The notes beneath the pieces were generated by a model. The model searched no databases and had not been told where the DNA came from. It was given only the letters and a program-made list of their open reading frames with translations. From NCBI GenBank assembly GCA_965221345.1, contig CBDCSD010000002.1:3552333-3616332 (forward strand): DNA of 64,000 bases, in the 5' to 3' direction. The first letter of the stretch is position 1. Every line of letters begins with the position of its first letter. Position numbers and translations under genes: made by a program. Below, one piece after another: positions 51,749 through 62,065 of the stretch. Source of the stretch: Bin5 sp965221345. GTDB lineage: Bacteria; Chloroflexota; Anaerolineae; Caldilineales; Caldilineaceae.

Positions 51749-53298
51749 GTAACTACTCAGCCATGTTAATAGAAGGGATGAAGGGTTGGTCAAGGAAAGC
51801 ATTGTAGATGGCATCAATGGCATTGAGGCCGTGTTTGCGAGCAGTAGAGATATAGGAACGGATGTCACAGAAGATATGGGCACCCTCTAATGTACGGAAG
51901 GAGCCGGAGACTTTCTGTTGGACCTTTATCATGCGCACATCGCGTTCGACCAGATTGTTGTCAAAGGGGATGCGGAAATCGTACATAAAGGCCAAGACGC
52001 CAGCTTTATGTTTGTGTAAGCGGTCGAGCAGGTTTTTGGGCGGCGACTGTTTGGGACGGCCGATTGGTCTGGGACGGGACTTGACGGAGGACGGGTTGGC
52101 GGCAAATCCTGCGCCAATGATCGCATCGTACTCGGCCTCGTAGGCGGCCAAGCGGTCCGGGGGCAAGGCGGTGTGCAGTTCTGAGGTCGATGCGACTTCG
52201 GCTTTGATGGTGCGCAACAAGCAGGCCATCTTCTCTGCCCAGGTCTGGCGGTATTGTTCGTGAATAAAGAGCAGTTCGCGCAGATGATGGACGTTGCAGA
52301 AGGCGTGTTGACAGCCGCTAAACTTGAGGTAGGAGGCCCAGTGGTCATGAAGGGCAACCCCGGTAAAGCGGGGCAAGATGTCACCGGCTCGCATACCGAC
52401 ATGTCCCCGTCTGTCATGGACATGGTAATGGGTCAGCATGGCTGTGCTGGCCACGTGCAGCCACTGCAGCCGGCCTTCGACACGCAACCCACTCTCATCG
52501 AAATGGACGACAGGGGCCGCGATGAGTTGTTGGCGGATGCGTTCCAGAGTGGTGTCAGTTCGGGTGACAAGTTGACGGGTGGCTGCCAGCACGACCGCCT
52601 CCGAGGGGGCATGACCGTAGAAGGCAGTCAGCAACTCTCTGATGCGGGCCAGGGGGATGAACTGTTGGCCGTACAGGTAGCAGGCAAACGCCTTCAGACG
52701 TGGACCATACTGGGTGGGTTGGGTCACGTGGGCCGGAAACGCACCCTGCACGCACGCACCACAGCCGGGGCACTGCTTTACCTCCGCCTGATGCTCTGTC
52801 ACTTCGATGCGGGCGGGCGGGATGTCGAATACCTGCCGTTTCACTTGCTTCTCGGCAGCCTCCGCTGCCAGCTTTGTCTGGCAGTGCGGGCAATCCTTTA
52901 GCCTATGAAGGATGACATGGTCCGGTTCCGCCACCTGCATCAAGGTGCGCCCCTTGTGCCCACGCTGCCCCCCACGCGGTCGCTGGCCAGCGCGGCGCAG
53001 ACTCTTTTGTCTGCCTTTCTTCAGACCATCGCTGCTGGGCGGCTTGCCGCTGTTGTGACTGTCTTTCGCCAGTTGATCCTGCAGTTTCTGGATCAACTCC
53101 TGTTGCGCAGCCATTTGCTGCTGCAGAACCAGTATCAGCTCGATCAGGCTCTCTTGGTCTAATCGCCTAAGTTGCTCGCGGTCTAACTGTACTCGCTTGC
53201 TCATATTCCTTAGCCTACTGCATCTACGATTGGATTCGCATTAGCTTTCTGTTTACTATTCGTTTGCACCTTCTTCAGCACAATGGCTGAGTAGTTAC
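51749..53298 (-). mobile_element. IS66-family insertion sequence (1550 bp, tnpC only)
   Basis: Inverted ends GTAACTACTCAGCCAT and ATGGCTGAGTAGTTAC are perfect over 16 bases. The 8-bp duplication CTTGTGTG is present at 51741-51748 and 53299-53306, the IS66 hallmark. No tnpA or tnpB accessory gene is inside, as in the single-gene subgroup of IS66 relatives. Confidence 0.93.
51753..53204 (-). CDS. IS66-family transposase (TnpC)
   Basis: A 483-residue transposase. N-terminal leucine-zipper region (LIELILVLQQQMAAQQELIQ), the motif DSHNSGKPPSSDG, a zinc-binding CPHCQTKLAAE with CPGCGACVQGAF, and the DDE core: VVHFDESGLRVEGRLQWLHV, LHDHWASYLKF with NVHHLRELLFI, and DNNLVERDVRMIKVQQKVSG. All are intact, so the element may be active. 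The stop codon lies inside the terminal repeat. Confidence 0.93.
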   Translation of the reverse strand: MSKRVQLDREQLRRLDQESLIELILVLQQQMAAQQELIQKLQDQLAKDSHNSGKPPSSDGLKKGRQKSLRRAGQRPRGGQRGHKGRTLMQVAEPDHVILHRLKDCPHCQTKLAAEAAEKQVKRQVFDIPPARIEVTEHQAEVKQCPGCGACVQGAFPAHVTQPTQYGPRLKAFACYLYGQQFIPLARIRELLTAFYGHAPSEAVVLAATRQLVTRTDTTLERIRQQLIAAPVVHFDESGLRVEGRLQWLHVASTAMLTHYHVHDRRGHVGMRAGDILPRFTGVALHDHWASYLKFSGCQHAFCNVHHLRELLFIHEQYRQTWAEKMACLLRTIKAEVASTSELHTALPPDRLAAYEAEYDAIIGAGFAANPSSVKSRPRPIGRPKQSPPKNLLDRLHKHKAGVLAFMYDFRIPFDNNLVERDVRMIKVQQKVSGSFRTLEGAHIFCDIRSYISTARKHGLNAIDAIYNAFLDQPFIPSINMAE

Positions 53299-54035
53299 CT
53301 TGTGTGTAAGTCGTGTGGCGCTGATAGTCGAGGGGCCGTTTGCCTTGGTCAGTGAGGACGTTTTCCGCGGGTTCATCCTCTTCGTCCGTCGGTTCGGGTT
53401 CTGCAAGGCCCCGGTCGACGGGCGCCTGGCTACTGTCCTGGTTCTGCTGGGCGGCGATTTCTGAGGCGGCGGCTTGGGTCTCTTCGGCGCGGATTTGTTC
53501 CATTTCTTCGTCTGCGAGGCGGTAGTATTCGCGCAGTTCTTTGGCGCCTTTGCACATTGAGGAATAGGCGGCGGGACTGCGCGTGCCTTCCTGCACTTGG
53601 ATCATCCCCTCGGTTAGTGCATTGATGACGCCTTGCAGTCGTTCGGGGATGCGTTTGTCGGCTCTGGAGGCGGTGGCAGGGGTGGCGGAGGCTTTGCCGC
53701 CGCGTACGCGCCATTGGCGGGTTTGGTCGGCGGGGCCGTGGGCGATGCAGTAGCCGTCGAATTGCTCGAGACCTTGTCCCTTGCAGGGGGAGCCATCTTG
53801 TTTTGCACTCTTGCAGGTATTTTTTGTCATGATGTGAGCCTTCCTGGCATGTGGTTGCCACCTTCTGTCCGACTGACGCGCTGGAAAGGGTAGCGGAAAT
53901 TTGTGCCGGGAATTTCACATCTGCACGAACGAATGTGCGGAGTGGTGGGATTATAGTACTCGATTTTGTGGGCGTTGTCAAGGTTTTTGCGCGGGGGGCG
54001 CAGGGCAAACGCATCTTAATTCGGACGCCAAAATA

Positions 54036-54716
54036 GCCGACGAAGCGCGCCCACAAGGGGCGCCCCTACCAATTGTCTTCTCCAGGCGTTATGCCCTGAG
54101 AAGGGCACCCACAAGGGGTGCCCCTACCAATTGTCTTCTCTCGGCGTTCGCCCCGGGGAAGGGCACCCACAAGGGGTGTCCCTACCGATTGGCTTCTCTC
54201 GGCGGTATGCCCTGGGAAGGGCACCCACAAGGGGTGCCCCTACCGATTGTCTTCTCTCGGCGTTCGCCCCAGGGAAGGGCACCCACAAGGGGTGCCCCTA
54301 CCGATTGTCTTCTCTCGGCGTTTTGCCCTGGGAAGGGCACCCACAAGGGGCGCCCCTACCGATTGTCTTCTCTCGGCGTTTTGCCCCGGGGAAGGGCACC
54401 CACAAGGGGTGCCCCTACCGATTGTCTTCTCTCGGCGTTCGCCCCGGGGAAGGGCACCCACAAGGGGTGCCCCTACCTGATTGTCTTCTCTCGGCGTTCG
54501 CCCCGGGGAAGGGCACCCACAAGGGGTGCCCCTACCCGATTGTCTTCTCTCGGCGTTCGCCCCAGGGAAGGGCACCCACAAGGGGTGCCCCTACCCGATT
54601 GTCTTCTCTCGGCGTTCGCCCCAGGGAAGGGCGCCCACAAGGGGTGCCCCTACCGATTGTCTTCTCTCGGCGTTATGCCCTGAGAAGGGCGCCTACAAGG
54701 GGCGCCCCTACCCGAT
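54036..54716. repeat. Tandem array of about twelve 58-60-bp palindromic units
   Basis: Each unit holds GGGCACCCACAAGGGGTGCC, a stem-loop with GGGCACCC/GGGTGCCC arms, then CCCTACCGATTGTCTTCTC and TCGGCGTTCGCCCC. Units vary slightly in length (about 55-64 bases) and in GCACCC/GCGCCC compensatory changes. No stop codons occur in several frames, producing spurious long open frames. There are no unique spacers, so it is not CRISPR. Confidence 0.88.
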
Positions 54717-55121
54717 TCAGGCAGCCTTACGTGGGTTTGTCCCAATTCGATGCAATTGGCCTGCGCGGTGGGCGTGAAACCCAAGGTTTTGGGGAGCCGT
54801 TGTCTGAATCAGGATTTGCAGGATTTCTGGGGATTTTCAGGAATGCTGGCGATGGGTCGGTTTCTATTCGGTGGTTATGTATTCGATTGAGGCAGGTGGC
54901 AGGTTGAAGTGGTTTGAAACTTGGGGCGCGACAATAATTGGAGATTTTTCAGACGTTTGACTGCGGTCTTCCGGGCATGTTACACTCTCCCGAAATAGCG
55001 GGTTGCTTGGAAAAGCCAGTTAGCATTCGGTACATGCTCGTCGAGCTGAACGCGAACTGTGAGCAGGTCTTCTGCCTTTCTTCCACAGGCGTCGTTGTCC
55101 ACACTAAGAGGAGAAATCGAA
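54717..55121. other. Intergenic stretch with one dispersed repeat, upstream of the sugar ABC operon
   Basis: No gene seen. TTGTCTGAATCAGGATTTGC and GGATTTCTGGGGATTTT at 54800-54842 is a member of the dispersed family. The end carries AGAGGAGAAATCGAA before the ATG at 55122. The promoter of the transporter operon should lie in 54900-55080 but was not resolved. Confidence 0.5.
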
Positions 55122-56483
55122 ATGGCGAAACTTACGCGTAGAGAGTTTCTGCATAGAGCCAGCTTTGTTACTGCGGGCGGCCTTTTGGCAGCCTGTGTCG
55201 CGCCGGCTGCGCCCGCGGCCGAGGGTGATGGCGCGGCGGCACCAATGGAAGAGATGCTGGAATTGCGGGTCGGGGCGATCGCGGGGATCGTTACGGAGGG
55301 CTTGCAGGCGCTTGCGGACCTGTACATGGATGAGAATCCGAACATATCGGTGTCGATCGATGTTCTGGCCGAAGAACAGTATCAGCAGGCGTTTCTGCTC
55401 TTTTCCAGCGATGACACGCCGGATGTCTCGTGGTATCAGTGCGTGCCGGCCAATCGTTTCAACGACATGGTAACCAGTCAGATCCTTGTCCCGCTTGATG
55501 ACCTGTACGAGCAGGAAGGTTGGTTCGACGCCTATCCGGAGGGCATCGTCGACTTTCAGCGGCAGCCCGACGGCCACTTCTATTCGGCTACAATCGCGGT
55601 GGTGTGGACGCCTTACACCTATTACAACAAAGAGGTCTTTGACGAGGTTGGCGTCACACCGCCTGAAACTTGGGACGATCTCTATGAAATGTCGGCTGAA
55701 TTCCGCGCGGCCGGATACCAGCCGTTGACCGTCGACTACAACATGGGGATCCAGAGCCACTTTAGTGACGGGATGCAGTTGCGTTCCTGGAGCAGGGACC
55801 AGTATAACTGTATGCCGATCAAGTGGCGTGCGGACGCGCCGGCATCGTGTGACCAGTACACCTGGACCGATCCCGACTCGGTTCGCATCTACGAATACAT
55901 CAAGGCGATGGTGGACAATGGCGTGTTTGTCGACGGCGTAACGGGACTGACCGAATACCAGACCGGCAGGTCGTTGTTTACGACGGGCAAAGCGGCGATG
56001 TGGCAGACGGGCTCTTGGGACGGCGGCGCTGCCGGGCTGTCGCGCGATGTCGAGTTTGAGCTTGGCTACTTTTACTATCCCGAGATCAGGCCGGAGAGGA
56101 CGGGAAAGGTTGGGGCTTGGGTTCCCGATGGTCTGATCGTTCCAAAGTCGGGACAGAACATTGAGGCGTCGCTGGAGTTCCTTGCTTGGGCATACCGGTT
56201 ACCGCAGGCTTCCCTATATGCTCAGACTGCCGGCATTCCCCATGGCCGTGCGGATATTCCCAGCGAAGTGTACAGCGAGATTCTCAGTGAGATGCAGTTG
56301 CAGTTCCTGGAAGACAACATAGAATACGGGACGCCTGCGCTGTTCGAGGCTTCCAGCAACCAGCCCTATCAGCAGGCGACGATCCAGTCGGTAGACCAGA
56401 TGATGGCCGGGGGATTGACGCCGGCCGAGGCGGGCGCCTGGCTGCAGGAGAAGACTGAGGAGATTCGGGCCGAACAGAGTTAG
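55122..56483 (+). CDS. Carbohydrate ABC transporter, substrate-binding lipoprotein (SBP family 1)
   Basis: A 453-residue extracellular sugar-binding protein. The start follows AGAGGAG. The N terminus LTRREFLHRASFVTAGG and LLAACVAP combines a twin-arginine motif with a lipobox (Cys near 25), suggesting Tat export and lipid anchoring. The family-1 fold is shown by LQALADLYMDENPNISVSI, TPDVSWYQCVPANRFNDM, TPYTYYNKEVFDEVGVTPPE-type hinge sequence and GKAAMWQTGSWDGGA. First gene of a transport operon with two permeases. Confidence 0.92.
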   Translation: MAKLTRREFLHRASFVTAGGLLAACVAPAAPAAEGDGAAAPMEEMLELRVGAIAGIVTEGLQALADLYMDENPNISVSIDVLAEEQYQQAFLLFSSDDTPDVSWYQCVPANRFNDMVTSQILVPLDDLYEQEGWFDAYPEGIVDFQRQPDGHFYSATIAVVWTPYTYYNKEVFDEVGVTPPETWDDLYEMSAEFRAAGYQPLTVDYNMGIQSHFSDGMQLRSWSRDQYNCMPIKWRADAPASCDQYTWTDPDSVRIYEYIKAMVDNGVFVDGVTGLTEYQTGRSLFTTGKAAMWQTGSWDGGAAGLSRDVEFELGYFYYPEIRPERTGKVGAWVPDGLIVPKSGQNIEASLEFLAWAYRLPQASLYAQTAGIPHGRADIPSEVYSEILSEMQLQFLEDNIEYGTPALFEASSNQPYQQATIQSVDQMMAGGLTPAEAGAWLQEKTEEIRAEQS

Positions 56484-56535
56484 GCGGCGGTGGGAAGTAG
56501 GTACACCAACTAACGACAGGCAGGTGCATTTTTTG

Positions 56536-56566
56536 CAGGGAGGTTCGCCGGAGCCTCCCTGTTTTC
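56536..56566 (+). terminator. Hairpin between the SBP and permease genes
   Basis: CAGGGAGG / CCTCCCTG with a ten-base loop followed by TTTTC. In ABC operons such a partial terminator commonly makes the binding protein more abundant than the permeases. The permease ribosome site follows 5 bases later. Confidence 0.6.
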
Positions 56567-56582
56567 TTATGGAGGACGAGCC

Positions 56583-57521
56583 TTGGTTACGATGAAACAG
56601 ACGCGATCCGCCACGCCGGCCCCGCCCGGCAAAAGGCCGCTTCTGGATAGCATCCGTAAGGTGCTGCCCTGGTACCTCTTCATTGCCCCGGCATCATTGA
56701 TGCTGCTCACACTCCTTGCCTATCCTCTCATCGACACGCTGCGCCTTTCGCTGTTCAAGTGGGGCGGGCTAGGACCGCAGACGTTCGTGGGAATGCGCAA
56801 CTTTAGCAAGCTGTTCGGAGACGAGATCTTCTGGTTGGCTCTCAGGAACAGCTTTATCTTCGCGATCGTTGTACCATTCTTTACAGTATCATTGGGCCTC
56901 TTTTTGGGCGTGGCCATCAGCCGCCGTTTGAAGGGTTGGCAGGTCTACCGCATAGCCTTCTTTATCCCGGTGATGATGTCGGGCGTGGTTGTGGCCACCC
57001 TTTGGGCCAACATGTTCGAGTTCAATCACGGCCTGTTCAATACCGTGCTGCGAGGAATCGGCCTGGATGGCTTGGTACAAAACTGGCTCGGCGACCGCAA
57101 TGTCGCTTTGATCAGCGTGATGATGGTGCCGATTTGGCAGTCGGTAGGATTTCCAATGATTGTGTTGCTGGCATCCATAGAAGGCATTCCGCAGGAGATG
57201 CATGATGCCGCCACCATGGATGGGGTAAGCGAGTGGCAGCGCATCTGGGGCCTGATCGTGCCGCTGATCAAACCGGTGCTGGCGTCGATTACGATGCTCT
57301 CTATCATTGGCGCGATGAAGGTATTCGACCTTGTTCTGGTGATGACGAAAGGCGGGCCTGCCTTCAGCACGCAGGTGCTGGGCTACTATCTGTTCGAGAC
57401 GGCTTTCCGTTCGGGCAACTTCGGCTACGGTTCGTCAATTGCGGTCGTTATGTTCATCGTCGTCTTCATTGTCGCTTACGGTTATGTAAAGGGCATACGG
57501 ATAGAAAGTGTGGAATACTAG
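56583..57521 (+). CDS. Carbohydrate ABC transporter permease (MalF/UgpA type)
   Basis: A 312-residue inner-membrane permease with about six spans, first at LPWYLFIAPASLMLLTLLAY. The EAA loop is IEGIPQEMHDAATMDGVSEW followed by QRIWGLIVPLIKPV, which contacts the ATPase. TTG at 56583 is taken as start because GGAGG lies seven bases upstream; an ATG three codons later has poor spacing. Pairs with the permease at 57720. Confidence 0.92.
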   Translation: MVTMKQTRSATPAPPGKRPLLDSIRKVLPWYLFIAPASLMLLTLLAYPLIDTLRLSLFKWGGLGPQTFVGMRNFSKLFGDEIFWLALRNSFIFAIVVPFFTVSLGLFLGVAISRRLKGWQVYRIAFFIPVMMSGVVVATLWANMFEFNHGLFNTVLRGIGLDGLVQNWLGDRNVALISVMMVPIWQSVGFPMIVLLASIEGIPQEMHDAATMDGVSEWQRIWGLIVPLIKPVLASITMLSIIGAMKVFDLVLVMTKGGPAFSTQVLGYYLFETAFRSGNFGYGSSIAVVMFIVVFIVAYGYVKGIRIESVEY

Positions 57522-57719
57522 GAAGTGCAGTTTTTAGTTTTTGGTTTCTAGTTTTTAGTGCTCGTTGATGTTGGTCTGAACTGAGATTTGCGAGATCATA
57601 ATTTGGTCTGTACACGAAGGACCATGGAGAACACCTTTTGTGGTCGACGCAGATCATGGTCGGAGATCACGAGAATCACTCGAGAAACGGTCCGAATCTG
57701 TGCGAAAGGGATGAGATAG
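57522..57719. repeat. Extragenic repeat cluster inside the sugar ABC operon
   Basis: Between two permease genes lie a TTTTTAGTTTTTGGTTTCTA tract, GGTCTGAACTGAGATTTGC (57571), CTGTACACGAAGGACCATGG with AGAACACCTTTT, and GCAGATCATGGTCGGAGATC. The last block matches the end of the 48-bp array region (29735-29805), and the first matches the TTTTTAGTTTTTGG tract after the amino-acid permease at 29.18 kb. Confidence 0.75.
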
Positions 57720-58631
57720 ATGGCAGTTGAAAGGTCCAATTTGCGCTCAGCAAGGAGCAGCGAGCGGGAAGGCAGGACATCTGGTTGGTGGGCCGGAAGC
57801 AGCTTGCGCCCGATCATCTATGGACTGCTGATAGTTGGGGCGCTGGTTCAGGTGTACCCAATTTTCTTTCTGCTGATGAACACGTTTAAGACGGACACGC
57901 AGATTCTGAACACACCGTTCAGCCTCCCTTCAAACTTTTCTTTGGCGGCATACATTGACGTTTGGACCGGTGACCGCACCGGAATGTTCTTTGGAAGGTA
58001 TTTCTACAATAGTGTAATTGTTGTAGTTGCCACGCTGGTTCTGATGCTGGCAATCTCCAGCCTGTGCGGGTACGCGATGGCTCGCGGCCATTTTCCAGGA
58101 AATGCGACGCTGCATCAGGCCCTACTTCTGAGCCTGGCCGTGCCAGCGCACGCACTGGCGATTCCGCTTTATTTCTTTATTGGCAACCTTGGGTTGAGGA
58201 ACAGCCTTCTCGGGCTAACCCTTGTCTATGCGACAATCGGCGCGCCTTTCACGATCATTCTGATGCGGGCCTACTTCATGCACTTGCCGGTGGAGCTGGA
58301 GGAGGCGGCGCGCATAGATGGCTGCGGACGGCTGGGGGTTTTCCTGCGGATCGTGGTGCCGATCAGCCGGGGACCGATTGCAGGGATGGCGATCATCAAC
58401 ATCAACTGGATTTGGAGTGAGCTATTCTTCTCGCTTATTCTCATGAACAAAGCCGATGTACGCACCTTGCCCCTGGCGATTGCATTGTACAAGCCGGCGC
58501 CCATGACCGCGGAAACGGTGCTGGGGCTGCAATACGCGGCGATGGCGATTGCCACTATACCGGTACTGATCATGTTTTTCCTTTTCCAGAGGCAGATCGC
58601 GTCGGGCATGACGATGGGGGCTTTCAAATAG
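57720..58631 (+). CDS. Carbohydrate ABC transporter permease (MalG/UgpE type)
   Basis: A 303-residue permease. Six hydrophobic spans, first at IIYGLLIVGALVQVYPIFFL. Family pattern NTFKTDTQILNTPFSLP, YFYNSVIVVVATLVLMLAIS and the EAA loop LPVELEEAARIDGCGRLG. No ATPase gene follows; a shared MsiK-like ATPase elsewhere is the likely energiser. Confidence 0.92.
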   Translation: MAVERSNLRSARSSEREGRTSGWWAGSSLRPIIYGLLIVGALVQVYPIFFLLMNTFKTDTQILNTPFSLPSNFSLAAYIDVWTGDRTGMFFGRYFYNSVIVVVATLVLMLAISSLCGYAMARGHFPGNATLHQALLLSLAVPAHALAIPLYFFIGNLGLRNSLLGLTLVYATIGAPFTIILMRAYFMHLPVELEEAARIDGCGRLGVFLRIVVPISRGPIAGMAIININWIWSELFFSLILMNKADVRTLPLAIALYKPAPMTAETVLGLQYAAMAIATIPVLIMFFLFQRQIASGMTMGAFK

Positions 58632-58703
58632 CTGGATTTGCAGTCGTGTTGGATATGCCCGGCAAGTTGCAGGGGGTAAGGTCGATCACATGGAAAATTT
58701 GCG

Positions 58704-60014
58704 ATGTTGAGTACGATTCCAAGACCAGTTAAAGATGTGGTCAAAACAGTTGCCAAGAAGGGCCTTTTGACCTGGGAAAGGCTGGAGTCAGGCGTCAGTT
58801 TCGACCTGACCTCCGATAGTGTACTGGCCGAACCCTATCCCACCTATCAGCAGTTGAGAGAACGAGATCCGATTCACCGAATGCGGTTGATCGACGGGTG
58901 GGCGCTGACCAGGTACGAAGACGTACAGGCGGTCCTGTCTGACCACAGGCGCTTCTCCAGTGGGGAGAGCGGCCCAAATTATACGCGGAACGCCAGCATG
59001 CTGGATTTGGATCCTCCCGACCATACCAGATTGCGGTCGCTGGTTTCCAAGGCGTTTACGCCGCGCTCGATTGCGGAACTTGGCCCGCGCATCCAGCAGA
59101 TCGTGGACGAACTGCTGGACGCGGTTGAGGAGAAAAATGGTTTCGATCTGATCGACAGTTTCGCCTTCCCGCTGCCTGTAATTGTCATCGCTGAAATGCT
59201 GGGGGTACCGGCGCAGGACCTGGAACAGTTTAAGGAATGGTCCAATGACATAGTACTCTCACTTGAACCGATCCTCAGTGAGGAGCAGAGAGTTCGATTC
59301 CGGCGGTCAGAAGAGGAGTTATACGCGTATTTCGAGGGCATCATCGCACAACGACGGCGGAATCCGCAGGACGATCTTATCAGCGCATTGTTGGCTGCCG
59401 AGGATGAGGGCGACAGACTTTCGCATCAGGAACTTCTGGCAACTCTGCTGCTGTTGTTGGTGGCTGGCAATGAAACAACCCGCAACATGATTGGAAACGG
59501 GATGTTGGCGCTGCTACGAAATCCGGAGGAACTACGGCGGCTGAGAGACGATCCCGATCTGCTTGACTCGGCCATGGACGAGCTGCTGAGGTATGACAGC
59601 CCGGTCCAGCTTGATGGACGCACTCTGGTTGAAGACGTGGAAATGGGGGGCAAGCGGCTGCGGGCGGGGCAACAGGTGGTTACCGTGATCGGGGCAGCGA
59701 ATCGAGACCCTGCCGCGTTTTCGGAGCCCGACAGGCTGGACATTGGCCGCCAAGAGAAGAGTCACATCTCGTTTGGCCGCGGGATACATTACTGTTTGGG
59801 CGCGTCGCTGGCAATGCTGGAAGGGCGAATTGCGTTCGCGAGTCTGCTGGAGCGGTTTTCTTCAATGCGACTGGCCGCAGTACCCCGGCAGAGAAAGCAG
59901 GTGGTACTCCGAGGCGTCGAGAACTTGCTGATCGACGTTGAACGCCCTTCCCGATATGTGGTGGCTGGACAAGAGCGAATTCGTGCGCTCGAAACAGCTT
60001 TGCCCAATTCTTGA
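58704..60014 (+). CDS. Cytochrome P450
   Basis: A 436-residue soluble bacterial P450 monooxygenase. The I-helix oxygen-binding motif is LLVAGNETTRNMI (about 248), the K-helix ExxR is DELLRYDSPVQ (about 293) and the heme loop is ISFGRGIHYCLGASLAMLE (Cys near 372). Start MLSTIPRPVK; no membrane anchor. It is 72 bases after a sugar permease, and no ferredoxin or reductase gene is nearby. The substrate is unknown; the CYP107-like style (DLDPPDHTRLRSLVSKAFT) is common in secondary metabolism and xenobiotic oxidation. Confidence 0.93.
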   Translation: MLSTIPRPVKDVVKTVAKKGLLTWERLESGVSFDLTSDSVLAEPYPTYQQLRERDPIHRMRLIDGWALTRYEDVQAVLSDHRRFSSGESGPNYTRNASMLDLDPPDHTRLRSLVSKAFTPRSIAELGPRIQQIVDELLDAVEEKNGFDLIDSFAFPLPVIVIAEMLGVPAQDLEQFKEWSNDIVLSLEPILSEEQRVRFRRSEEELYAYFEGIIAQRRRNPQDDLISALLAAEDEGDRLSHQELLATLLLLLVAGNETTRNMIGNGMLALLRNPEELRRLRDDPDLLDSAMDELLRYDSPVQLDGRTLVEDVEMGGKRLRAGQQVVTVIGAANRDPAAFSEPDRLDIGRQEKSHISFGRGIHYCLGASLAMLEGRIAFASLLERFSSMRLAAVPRQRKQVVLRGVENLLIDVERPSRYVVAGQERIRALETALPNS

Positions 60015-60128
60015 CTTTCCAGGTAAGTTACGATAGCCTTGCATCCAGTTTGGAACCAATTTTGCACCGGCGCCGAAAGTTCAGTTAGCGAGAATGAAGT
60101 TGAAAAGTCTTGAATTTACGAGGAGGAG

Positions 60129-60249
60129 GCCCGCGGGAAGCGGGCGCAATTTCCGGCAGCAGCATTCCTGAGGAAAGCTGTTGCATTGCGCAGTACTCTT
60201 CGCTCGTTTCCCGTATGCCGCTTCGGATGGTCCGAAGTGGCGTTTTTTT
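60129..60249 (+). ncRNA. Structured leader or small RNA upstream of argG, ending in an intrinsic terminator
   Basis: Three consecutive hairpins: GCCCGC-GGGAA-GCGGGC (60129-60145); a long stem GCAGCAGC/GCTGTTGC continued by TTCC/GGAA (60156-60184); and the terminator below. The distance to the P450 stop (over 110 bases) and to argG (about 185 bases) allows a leader, a 3' UTR or a separate small RNA. No T-box consensus (GGTGG-ACCGCG) was found. Confidence 0.35.
60217..60249 (+). terminator. Intrinsic terminator between P450 and argG
   Basis: GCCGCTTCGGA pairs with TCCGAAGTGGC (eleven pairs, one G-U) around TGG, followed by G and seven T. Very strong by inspection. Confidence 0.85.
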
Positions 60250-60434
60250 GTTTTAGCGTGAAGTCTTGCTCAGACCCTGCAGGGAAGGCCTGCAATGCGA
60301 TTCACTTTTTTCTGTTGTAGCAAAGGCGCATTATCCTCTGGTCTGCACCAGGAAACAGGCTCAACTTTCCGCCGTATGGAAGAAGGAACAGCGTCGGCAA
60401 ACGAGGGAGCCGCTCTCACCAAAAAGGAGTGTGT

Positions 60435-61718
<1,284 letters not shown>

Positions 61719-62065
61719 ATGGCAGGGGGATAGTTGTCTGAACTGTGATTTGTGGGATTTAGGAGATGCACTGTGATTGCAGGGCGAGCGATTCGTCTCG
61801 TATTCCAGGTTGTATGAGGCGGAGTCGGTTGTCTGAACTGGTATTTGTGGAATGAGAGGATAGGCTGTGAGTATATCAGCCAAGGAAGAGCAGCAAGCAA
61901 TGTGGTAGACGTCCTACTATTGTCGCCGATTTGACAGAACACATCACAGGTCAACGAAAAGTGGTTGCAGGTTCCATATGCACCAAGAGGAGTCGATTCT
62001 TTTCGTTTTTCGCCGGACGGCAGGTTAGGACACCCTGTGTTCGTCCAACATCCACGGAGAAAATT
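61719..62065. repeat. Extragenic repeats between argG and argJ
   Basis: Two close copies of the dispersed sequence occur at 61733-61765 (TTGTCTGAACTGTGATTTGT with GGGATTTAGGA) and 61828-61860 (TTGTCTGAACTGGTATTTGT with GGAATGAGAGGA). No gene is visible. The end holds CGGAGAAAATT before the argJ start. Confidence 0.7.

Larger units (their letters stand above)
51382..53830 (-). pseudogene. Cys/His-motif protein gene split by the IS66 element
   Basis: The 5' part runs from ATG 53830 (GGAAGG upstream) to the insertion at 53299; the 3' part is 51740-51382. With one 8-bp target copy retained, HTTYTQ joins EDIDGLRNLVEHTF in frame, total 891 bases, a 296-residue protein. The N terminus carries CKSAKQDGSPCKGQGL and YCIAHGP, a C-C-C-H zinc-type motif seen in short proteins of mobile and phage-like regions. 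The middle is Glu/Ala-rich coiled coil, and the end contains a helical LVSLFKETYGEKLSQEEMN segment. Function unknown. The truncated upstream half could still be translated with about 30 residues from the IS end. Confidence 0.75.

Noticed and set aside
29250..54716. CRISPR arrays
   Set aside because: Both tandem arrays lack unique spacers and no cas genes are present.
53901..54907. Several overlapping frames of 120-260 codons in the plus strand
   Set aside because: Produced by the 58-60-bp palindromic array, whose unit lengths vary and would not preserve a frame under selection.
60015..60434. T-box riboswitch upstream of argG
   Set aside because: The T-box consensus GGTGG-ACCGCG and a specifier stem were not found; only generic hairpins and a terminator are visible.
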